NCBI GenBank assembly: GCA_022563615.1
Contig: JADFMZ010000259.1
Coordinates: 1 to 5,057 of the forward strand
Origin: Planctomycetota bacterium
GTDB lineage: Bacteria > Planctomycetota > Phycisphaerae > UBA1845
DNA: 5,057 nucleotides
Direction of reading: 5' to 3'
The notes beneath the pieces are model-generated. The model saw nothing but the letters and a program-made list of their open reading frames with translations, ran no database searches and was not told the DNA's origin. The number at the start of each line of letters is the position of its first letter. Position 1 is the stretch's first letter. Positions 1 through 5,057 of this stretch are shown here, piece after piece. Made by a program: the position numbers and the translations under genes.

Positions 1-27
1 ATTGAGTTTGGCGTCCAGAAGGGTCAT
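1..27 (-). CDS. Start of an unidentified gene downstream of murB (partial)
   Basis: An ATG at 27 overlaps the murB TGA stop in ATGA and reads MTLLDAKLN to the window edge. The same overlap type joins ftsW and murG, which supports a real, coupled gene. Nine residues are too few to identify it. In related clusters ddl (D-Ala-D-Ala ligase) or ftsQ often follows murB, so these are the leading guesses by position only. No strong ribosome site precedes it. Confidence 0.5.
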
Positions 28-933
28 CGTTTTGCATCCCGGTCGCTCTTGGAGCCCCAAATATCGACCTCAACCTCCAGCTCGGTGCCGAATAGGCGCC
101 GGACGCGCTCACGCATCAGCTCGATCAGACGCAGCACATCACGGGTCGTGGCGCCCTGATCGGCCACGATGAAATTGGCGTGTCGGTGGGAAACGCTGGC
201 CTGGCCGCAACGCGTTCCCTTGAGTCCGGCCTGATCCATTAGCGCCCCGGCGGAACAGCCCTGCGGGATTCTTGAAGATGCATCCCGCGCTGTTTTCCGA
301 CATCGGTTGCGAGCGCAACTTCCATGCAAAGGTTTCGTCGAACTTCCGGCGAACCTGCGTCGGATCCTCCTGGCGGAGCGCCAGCGTGGCGGACAGTACG
401 ATGCTGTCGTCGAGGTTGGTGTGGCGATAGCCGAAGCGGACACGTTTCTGCGGCCAATCCTCGATGACTCCGTCACGTCGTAGAACCTGCACGTGCGTTA
501 CGGTACTGCCGAAATCGCCGAATCGACCCCCGGCATTCATCTTGACCGCGCCGCCGATCGTGGCGGGAATGCCGGCCATGCATTCCAAACCGGAAAGACC
601 CTGTGTGCTGCACTTGCGGGCGAAGCCCATCAGGTCCACGCCGGCGCCGACGCGAACCTGTGTTCCGCGATGTTCGACCTGGCGGAACGAACCCTCATCC
701 AAACGAACCACCACTCCGTCGAAGCCGTCGTCGCAGATCAGCACGTTGGCGCCGTTTCCCAGAACCTTGACCGGAACGTCCTCCTGCCGTGCACGTTGGA
801 CCAGTGTGGCCAGATCATCGGCGTCGCGAGGCTTGAACAGGTATCGAGCCCGGCCTCCGAGACGAAACCAGGTGCGATGCCCGATTGGAGCGTCGTGCTC
901 AATCCGATCGGCAAAGTCGTTCAACCAGCTCAT
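24..933 (-). CDS. murB: MurB, UDP-N-acetylenolpyruvoylglucosamine reductase, with an apparent frameshift
   Basis: MurB is a cytoplasmic FAD enzyme that uses NADPH to reduce UDP-GlcNAc-enolpyruvate to UDP-MurNAc. With one base removed the product is 302 residues, the usual size of the short (type II) form. Frame one carries FAD-binding GNGANVLI at 59-66, GLSGLECMAGIPATIGGAV at 112-130, MNAGG at 132-136, FGYR at 167-170 and the active-site SAGCIFKNP at 215-223, with Cys218 where E. coli has Ser229. Frame two then carries SAGALMDQAGLKG, HANFIV and the C-terminal LEVEV at 285-289, with Glu288 the likely match to the catalytic Glu325 of E. coli. Left uncorrected, frame one runs through unrelated residues to a TGA at 139 and loses the C-terminal segment. 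Both halves look well conserved, which favours a sequencing or assembly error or a very recent indel over an old pseudogene. The start overlaps murC by 35 bp and the stop overlaps the next start. Confidence 0.9.
254..267 (-). other. Frame break within murB (one surplus base)
   Basis: Read on the minus strand, the codons for KNP lead into CCC (265-267) and GGG (259-261) runs, then TGTTCC. Dropping one C gives NPQGCSAG and dropping one G gives NPAGCSAG. Either restores the family pattern NPxGxSAG and joins the two MurB halves. The indel therefore lies between 254 and 267, most simply in one of the two three-base runs. Confidence 0.85.
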
Positions 934-2332
934 CCGCAATCCTCCAAACGTCGCCCGCTCCCATCGTCATGACCAGGTCGCCTTCGGCGATATGTTCGAG
1001 CAAGTGGTCCGTCACGGCTTCAAAAGAGGGCAGGTACCGAGCGTGTCCGCCGAGCTTGCGTATTCGCAGCGCCAGCTCCTGCGATCCCGACTTGCAGGCC
1101 TGCGCATCGGATTCACGGGCGCCGTAAACGTCAGGAATAATGATCTCATCGATCCGGCTCAAGGCGCCCGCGAACTGGTCCATGAAGTGATGCGTCCGCG
1201 AGGTTTGATGGGGTTGAAAGATAACCCAGGTTCGCCTGGGTTGATAGCGGTTCTTGGCTGCCTCGATCGTGACCCGTATTTCGGTGGGATGGTGGGCGTA
1301 GTCGTCGAGGATGGTGACACCCTCGCCCTTTCCTCGCCAGCTCATGCGTCGATCAAGGCCCTCGAAAGTGGCCAGCGCTTGGCCGATGCCCTCCGGGTCA
1401 GCGCCGGCATGGTAGGCCAGGGCCGTGGCCGCCAGGGCGTTAGCGACGTTGTATTTGCCTGGGACGCTCAAACGGGTCGTCAAGACCCGTTGGTGGTTGA
1501 AGAGCACATCGAAGGCGTATGCGCCTCGATCGCTGCGAAGGTGGACCGCCTGCCAATTTGCCGGCGACTCGACACCGAATGTTTCCACCATTGCAGTGGC
1601 GGACCGGGAGGCTTGGATCACGCGCTCGTCCTCAGCGTTGCAAACGAGTAACCCCGTCGGCTCGACCCGCTCGGCGAATCGGCAGAACGCCTCGATCACC
1701 CCGTCCAGATCGCCAAAGCAGTCCAGATGGTCCGGTTCGAGGTTCAGGATTGCTGCTGACTCGGGCTGCAAATGCAGGAACGATCGGTCGTACTCACACG
1801 CTTCGACAATCAGGTGACGTCCGCATCCGACGCCGCCGCCTCCCCCCAACTGCGAGGATCGCGCCCCAATCACGAAGGAGGGGTCCAGCCCGGCCTGGCG
1901 CAAGATGTGGACCACCATGGCCGACGTGGTGCTCTTGCCATGCGTGCCGGCGATGGCCATTCCGCAACGATCCGCCATAAGCAACCCGAGCAACTCGGCG
2001 TATTTTATTACGCGCATGCCGCAAGCACGGGCTGCTACCAGTTCGGGATTAGATTCCGGTATGGCGGCGCTGGCGACGACCAGATCCGCGTCCGGGGCGA
2101 GTTGCGTTTCGTGATGACCGACGGAAACGCGGGCGCCGGCGGCGACCAGATCGCCGAGCCCGTCAAAAGACTCCAGATCTGAACCAGAGACCTTAGCGCC
2201 GAGTTCGAGCAGCATCGAGGCGGCGGCGCTCATGCCGGCGCCGCCGATGCCGATCAGATGGACACACAGCCCCGCCGGCGCAGGCAGCGCCGCCGTTGGC
2301 CACGTCGTAATTCCCTCGACCTCCGTGTGCAT
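899..2332 (-). CDS. murC: MurC, UDP-N-acetylmuramate--L-alanine ligase
   Basis: MurC is a cytoplasmic ATP-dependent amino acid ligase that adds L-Ala to UDP-MurNAc, the first step in building the stem peptide. The 477-residue product is of normal family length. The N-terminal UDP-MurNAc domain starts with HLIGIGGAGMS at 25-35. The central ATPase domain has GTHGKST at 129-135, EACEYD at 177-182, NLEPDHLD at 197-204 and PGKYNVANALAA at 291-302. The C-terminal domain has DDYAHHPTEI at 343-352, FQPHQTSRT at 372-380, YGARE at 403-407 and MGAGD at 457-461. The common motif EADESD is changed to EACEYD, keeping both acidic anchors. The HLIGIGGAGM start and YGARE motif mark it as MurC rather than MurD, MurE or MurF. 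The N-terminal 20 or so residues before the fold are not conserved. The last 35 bp overlap the start of murB. The gene follows a 111-bp gap, so it might be transcribed partly on its own, but no clear promoter was found. Confidence 0.97.
   Translation of the reverse strand: MHTEVEGITTWPTAALPAPAGLCVHLIGIGGAGMSAAASMLLELGAKVSGSDLESFDGLGDLVAAGARVSVGHHETQLAPDADLVVASAAIPESNPELVAARACGMRVIKYAELLGLLMADRCGMAIAGTHGKSTTSAMVVHILRQAGLDPSFVIGARSSQLGGGGGVGCGRHLIVEACEYDRSFLHLQPESAAILNLEPDHLDCFGDLDGVIEAFCRFAERVEPTGLLVCNAEDERVIQASRSATAMVETFGVESPANWQAVHLRSDRGAYAFDVLFNHQRVLTTRLSVPGKYNVANALAATALAYHAGADPEGIGQALATFEGLDRRMSWRGKGEGVTILDDYAHHPTEIRVTIEAAKNRYQPRRTWVIFQPHQTSRTHHFMDQFAGALSRIDEIIIPDVYGARESDAQACKSGSQELALRIRKLGGHARYLPSFEAVTDHLLEHIAEGDLVMTMGAGDVWRIADELVERLCRSD
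941..945 (-). promoter_or_regulatory. Ribosome binding site that decides the murB start
   Basis: GGAGG on the minus strand, inside the end of murC, lies seven bases before the ATG at 933. A TTG at 939 in the same frame would be only one base from this site and is rejected. Confidence 0.75.
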
Positions 2333-2337
2333 CCCGA

Positions 2338-2342
2338 TCCTT
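2338..2342 (-). promoter_or_regulatory. Ribosome binding site of murC
   Basis: AAGGA on the minus strand lies five bases before the ATG at 2332. It could pair with ATCCT at 2351-2355 (minus-strand reading) across a 9-base loop, which would partly hide the site, but the stem is only five pairs long. Confidence 0.5.
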
Positions 2343-2358
2343 CAGGTTGGAGGATACC

Positions 2359-2424
2359 GGTAGGAAATAGGGTCAGGTGTCAAACCCGTCGAGCCGCGAC
2401 GGATTGCAGGACCGCGCCCTTACC
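2359..2424. repeat. Imperfect 66-bp palindrome in the murG-murC gap, REP/RAYT-like
   Basis: This fills most of the 111-bp gap between murG and murC. The core is a 9-bp stem with one G-U pair (2383-2391 with 2397-2405) around the 5-base loop AGCCG. The symmetry continues outward with interruptions. GGT at 2376-2378 faces ACC at 2414-2416 on the plus strand, AGGG at 2369-2372 faces CCCT at 2417-2420, and GGTA at 2359-2362 faces TACC at 2421-2424; the exact pairing depends on bulges. The outer plus-strand arm has GGAAATAGGGTCAG at 2363-2376, which resembles sequences I recall next to REP-associated tyrosine transposases (RAYT) in many genomes. No transposase gene is present. The structure could also act as an RNA hairpin in the operon transcript. 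Only three T residues follow the core stem, so it is a poor intrinsic terminator. The inverted symmetry is seen directly; the REP-like identity is inferred. Confidence 0.45.
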
Positions 2425-2443
2425 AAATACTATATCGGTAGGA

Positions 2444-3655
2444 TTAACAGAATGCCTGCACGGGATCAAGGTTGGCGGCGGGAGACGAGGGTAACATTAA
2501 ACTCACAAGGCTTCGGGCGATCTGTGAGGCGGCGTCCGGGCGACCGATCCGACGGGCGGCAGCCGCGATCGATTGGCGTGCTTTTTCGTCGGCCATGAGT
2601 GGCTCCAGGGTCTGTCTCAACGCCGGCCCGTTAACCGCTGGAGTGACGGCATCGCGCAGAATTCGCGCCGCCCCGGCCCTAACCAGGCACTCGGCGTTGG
2701 CCCATTGATGCTTGTCGCGGTGGTACGGATAGGGCATGAGTATGGAAGCTCTGCCGACAGCGGTGATCTCGGCCAACGTCGATGCTCCGGCGCGGGAAAC
2801 CACGATATCAGCCACCGCAAGTGCGTCGGCCATGTGCTCTGTAAAGGGCATTACAGCCGCTGGAATCGATCGATTACGGTACGCCCGTTCCATGGCCTCA
2901 AAGTCGGCGTGCCCGGTGAGGTGCAAGACCTGCCAGTCCGGGCGCGATTCGAGGAAATCCAGGTTGGCTACGACCGCCTGATTGATCGAGCGAGCGCCCT
3001 GGGAAGCCCCGGTGATGAGCAGGGTCTTGCGCCCAGCCTGGAGCCCGAATCGTTGCAGGCCGGCTGACCGGTCCGAGCGGGTGAATTCCGGCCTTACCGG
3101 ACAACCTGAAACGATCACATGAGCACGAGACCGCAAGTGGCTGATCGTATCCGACCACTGTGCAAAGATGACGTTGACCCGACGGGACAGGAGGCGGTTC
3201 GCCCGACCGGGCAGCAGGTCGGGGTTGAGGAGGGCCGTCGGAACGCCTGCGCGCACAGCCTCCAGGACCGCAGGCACCGAGGCCAGCCCACCGGTGCCGA
3301 CCACGACCGCCGGTCGATCCTTGTCGAACAGCGCACGGCAAAGCCGACTCGACTCACGAAACCGGCGTAGCACATTGGGCCAGCGCCAGGGTAGGCGAGA
3401 CAACGGCACGAGGGGCTGGCGGACAGGCTCCACGTCGGCCTGGGTCAGGATTCGGCTGTCGATTTCTCGCGTACTGCTGAAGAACAGGAAGCGAACGTCA
3501 GGAAGGAGCCCGCGCAGTGCCTGCATGATGGCAAGGGCGGGGTAGAGATGGCCGCCGGTGCCGCCACCGGCGAAAACGATCAAAGGCGAGCTGTCGAGTT
3601 GCCGGTGGTCGGCGGCCAAAGGCGAAGACTGAACCTCCGCGTCTTGGGCCGTCAT
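2444..3655 (-). CDS. murG: MurG, UDP-GlcNAc:lipid I N-acetylglucosaminyltransferase
   Basis: MurG transfers GlcNAc from UDP-GlcNAc to lipid I on the cytoplasmic face of the membrane, making lipid II. It is a GT-B glycosyltransferase of family GT28. The 403-residue product shows the N-terminal glycine loop GGGTGGH at 30-36, GTGGLASVP at 120-128, SGCPVRPEF at 183-191, the second glycine loop GASQGA at 216-221, PFTEHMADAL at 270-279, RAGASTLAE at 288-296 (Glu296 in the UDP-GlcNAc site) and KHQWANA at 315-321. The segment that usually reads HEQN reads LNPD at 143-146. The first 24 residues and the tail after about 385 look unconserved, making it somewhat longer than the usual 355-380. The ATG at 3655 shares ATGA with the ftsW stop, which suggests coupled translation, and no strong ribosome site is seen. 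An upstream ATG at 3721 would add 22 residues inside ftsW and is less likely. The stop is TAA. Confidence 0.95.
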   Translation of the reverse strand: MTAQDAEVQSSPLAADHRQLDSSPLIVFAGGGTGGHLYPALAIMQALRGLLPDVRFLFFSSTREIDSRILTQADVEPVRQPLVPLSRLPWRWPNVLRRFRESSRLCRALFDKDRPAVVVGTGGLASVPAVLEAVRAGVPTALLNPDLLPGRANRLLSRRVNVIFAQWSDTISHLRSRAHVIVSGCPVRPEFTRSDRSAGLQRFGLQAGRKTLLITGASQGARSINQAVVANLDFLESRPDWQVLHLTGHADFEAMERAYRNRSIPAAVMPFTEHMADALAVADIVVSRAGASTLAEITAVGRASILMPYPYHRDKHQWANAECLVRAGAARILRDAVTPAVNGPALRQTLEPLMADEKARQSIAAAARRIGRPDAASQIARSLVSLMLPSSPAANLDPVQAFC

Positions 3656-4866
3656 TCCGCATTCGCTATGCGACGTTCGCCATTCCTGGCCATCGCCGCC
3701 AGGAGCCCGATCGCCAGGCATACGGTTAGAAGTCCGCTTCCCCCTGCGGAGAGCAATGGCAAGGAAATCCCCTTCGTCGGGGCGACAACCGTAGCCACCG
3801 CAATGTTCATGGTCGCTTGTAGCCCGATGATTGCTATCAGACCGAAAGCAAGAAGGCGTTCAAACCGGGAAGCGGCTGCCCACGAGATACGAAGGCCCAG
3901 CCAGATGAACGCGCCAAATAGGCCGATCACGAGAAAACCACCGAGTACGCCCATCTCTTCACAAATCACCGAGAAGATGAAATCGGACTGGCCGGCCGGC
4001 AGATACCCGAACTTCTGTACGCCCGCGCCGAGACCTTGCCCGAACCAGCCGCCCGAAGCGATCGAGGTCAAGGACTGGATCGCCTGATACCCGTGCCCCT
4101 GGGGATCGGACCAATAGTCGCCGAAGGCGGTGATTCTTGCCAGTCGATAGGGAAAGGCCAGCAATAACACACTCATGGCGCCGACGCCGATTGCGCTGAG
4201 CGTGAGTATGTGACGAGGACGGCAGCCGGCGACTAAGAGCATCGCTAGACCGACCACACCCAGCAGCGCTGCCGTTCCGAAGTCCTGGCTACCGACCAGC
4301 AGGACGCAACCGCCGATGGCGACGGCAGCCGGGAGGAACGAGCGTCGGAAGGACCGAGGGTCGGCGCCGAGCCTCGTAAACAATGAGGCGATGATCCATA
4401 CCATCGCCACCTTGGTCAGCTCAGACGGCTGATAGCGGATCGCCATGGCTTTGGGGCCGAGTCGAATCCAGCGATGCGACCCGTGCTGGGGATCTGCCAA
4501 TCCCGGAATCAAGGCTGCTGCCAAGCCCGCAATCGCCAGGATGAAGAGAATCGCAGCCGCACGCCCGCGCCAAACGGGGGACGCCAATACCTGCGGCGCG
4601 AACCGCGAGGTCAACAACATCAAAGCGAAGCCGGCCAGAGCAAAGGCCAGGTGTCGGCAGAAAGGTGAACCCCAAAACCCTGCTCCAAACCAGGAGTGAT
4701 CGAGCGAAATGCTGGTCGATGCGACCATAACCACACCGATCATCATTAGCGCCGTCGCCACGATGACCAATGCATCGCCCAATCCGGTGCAGGTTGAATG
4801 CGCCTCAGCGACATCGGCTGGCAAGGTCACCCTTTGCTGGGGGCGAATTGCGATCACGTCGCTCAT
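3652..4866 (-). CDS. ftsW: FtsW, SEDS-family septal peptidoglycan glycosyltransferase
   Basis: FtsW is an integral membrane enzyme that polymerises lipid II into septal glycan together with its partner transpeptidase (FtsI/PBP3) in the divisome. The 404-residue product has about ten hydrophobic segments and a short hydrophilic N-terminus of about 30 residues. Family motifs are in order: WIRLGP at 133-138, QPSELTK at 146-152, QDFGTA at 194-199, GYQ at 259-261, GQGLGAGVQK at 276-285, YLPAGQSDFIF at 288-298 and APTKGISLP at 362-370. Asp295 aligns by eye with the Asp required for SEDS catalysis (Asp297 of E. coli FtsW). The usual PEAHTD loop reads PAGQSD here. The TGA stop overlaps the murG start in ATGA. 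FtsW is chosen over the elongation paralogue RodA because of its place directly before murG. The start at 4866 is set by its ribosome binding site; 4884 is the alternative. Confidence 0.95.
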   Translation of the reverse strand: MSDVIAIRPQQRVTLPADVAEAHSTCTGLGDALVIVATALMMIGVVMVASTSISLDHSWFGAGFWGSPFCRHLAFALAGFALMLLTSRFAPQVLASPVWRGRAAAILFILAIAGLAAALIPGLADPQHGSHRWIRLGPKAMAIRYQPSELTKVAMVWIIASLFTRLGADPRSFRRSFLPAAVAIGGCVLLVGSQDFGTAALLGVVGLAMLLVAGCRPRHILTLSAIGVGAMSVLLLAFPYRLARITAFGDYWSDPQGHGYQAIQSLTSIASGGWFGQGLGAGVQKFGYLPAGQSDFIFSVICEEMGVLGGFLVIGLFGAFIWLGLRISWAAASRFERLLAFGLIAIIGLQATMNIAVATVVAPTKGISLPLLSAGGSGLLTVCLAIGLLAAMARNGERRIANAE

Positions 4867-4874
4867 AGGCAGAA

Positions 4875-4881
4875 TCCTTTT
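4875..4881 (-). promoter_or_regulatory. Ribosome binding site that decides the ftsW start
   Basis: The minus strand reads AAAAGGA, eight bases before the ATG at 4866. An ATG at 4884 would add six residues (MKRILP), but it has only a weak GGAAA before it, and the AAAAGGA motif would then lie inside the coding region. The spacing therefore favours 4866. Confidence 0.6.
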
Positions 4882-4983
4882 CATGATTTCCGGTTCGTCG
4901 AAATATTATGAGTGCTTCGGGCTTCAGGCTGAGGACGTCCCATTGCCAGTTGAAGGTTTGATGGCGACTCGTGGTCTCACAGG

Positions 4984-5057
4984 TTACCCGGTCTTCCTTT
5001 CCCGAGCAACTGCTTCGCTTTCCGATGGGTTGTCGAGATGGGTCTTGAGCATCCACA
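4984..5057 (-). CDS. C-terminal end of an unidentified upstream gene (partial)
   Basis: Of the three minus-strand frames entering the window edge, the one read from 5055 gives WMLKTHLDNPSESEAVARER followed by KTG and a TAA stop at 4984-4986. It is preferred because its codons favour G or C in the third position more than the two rival frames do, as in the genes that follow. The tail is charged and hydrophilic, with no membrane segment. In dcw clusters the gene before ftsW is often murD, mraY or murF, but this short peptide matches no C-terminal signature I know, so no identity is given. A rival frame stays open from the edge to 4805, but it would overlap ftsW by about 60 bp and its last third is only the out-of-frame ftsW start. 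Confidence 0.45.
   Translation of the reverse strand, partial: WMLKTHLDNPSESEAVARERKTG

Noticed and set aside
254..267. Programmed +1 frameshift in murB
   Set aside because: No stop or rare codon follows the candidate slip codon in the zero frame, no stimulatory structure is evident, and MurB is not known to use recoding. An indel or sequence error is simpler.
464..1651. Long plus-strand open frame of 395 codons opposite murB and murC
   Set aside because: It is antisense to two clearly conserved genes, shows no recognisable domain, and is expected from the third-position GC bias of the real genes.
2351..2383. TTGACA at 2378-2383 with TATCCT at 2351-2356 on the minus strand as a murC promoter
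   Set aside because: The spacing is 21 bases, too long for a sigma-70 promoter, and the hexamer at 17 bases (CCGGTA) is a poor match. The TTGACA is also part of the palindrome arm.
2430..2440. TATAGT on the minus strand as a -10 box just after murG
   Set aside because: The best hexamer at 17-18 bases upstream matches TTGACA at no more than three positions.
3548..4087. Plus-strand open frame of 179 codons opposite ftsW and the murG start
   Set aside because: It is the antisense shadow of conserved FtsW motifs, with low-complexity Arg/Pro-rich content and no supporting ribosome site.
4905..4910. CATAAT on the minus strand upstream of ftsW as a -10 box
   Set aside because: No acceptable -35 hexamer is found 16-18 bases upstream; an AT-rich patch alone is not enough.
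4805..5056. Minus-strand frame of 83 codons running from the window edge into ftsW
   Set aside because: It overlaps the ftsW start by about 60 bp, its codon use is poorer than the rival frame ending at 4984, and the product has no recognisable features.

Overview
This is a GC-rich bacterial window. It covers the middle of a division and cell wall (dcw) cluster, and every gene lies on the minus strand. In transcription order, from the high-coordinate end down, it holds the last 23 codons of an unidentified gene, then ftsW, murG, murC and murB, then the first nine codons of another gene. No rRNA, tRNA, CRISPR array or phage gene was seen. The source must be a peptidoglycan-making bacterium. The MurC (EACEYD, GTHGKST) and MurG (LNPD in place of HEQN) variants resemble what I recall from Planctomycetota, Phycisphaerae in particular. 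That placement is an inference from memory and is weak.

Layout. Positions 5057-4984 are the tail of the upstream gene. A 117-bp gap (4983-4867) follows, with no convincing promoter. ftsW (4866-3652) is followed by murG (3655-2444) with a 4-bp ATGA overlap. A 111-bp gap (2443-2333) holds a 66-bp imperfect palindrome that looks like a REP/RAYT-type repeat. murC (2332-899) overlaps murB (933-24) by 35 bp. murB overlaps the next start codon (27) by ATGA. No gene-free stretch exceeds 300 bases.

How the genes work together. MurB and MurC make UDP-MurNAc and UDP-MurNAc-L-Ala in the cytoplasm. MurG adds GlcNAc to lipid I at the inner face of the membrane, giving lipid II. FtsW is the septal SEDS glycosyltransferase that polymerises lipid II. 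The overlaps suggest one transcript with coupled translation.

The main anomalies are two. murB needs a one-base frame correction near 254-267 to read through to its catalytic C-terminus. The murG-murC gap is filled by a long imperfect inverted repeat in an otherwise tightly packed cluster. I found no evidence of a wholly new system; this is core cell wall machinery with some lineage-specific motif changes.
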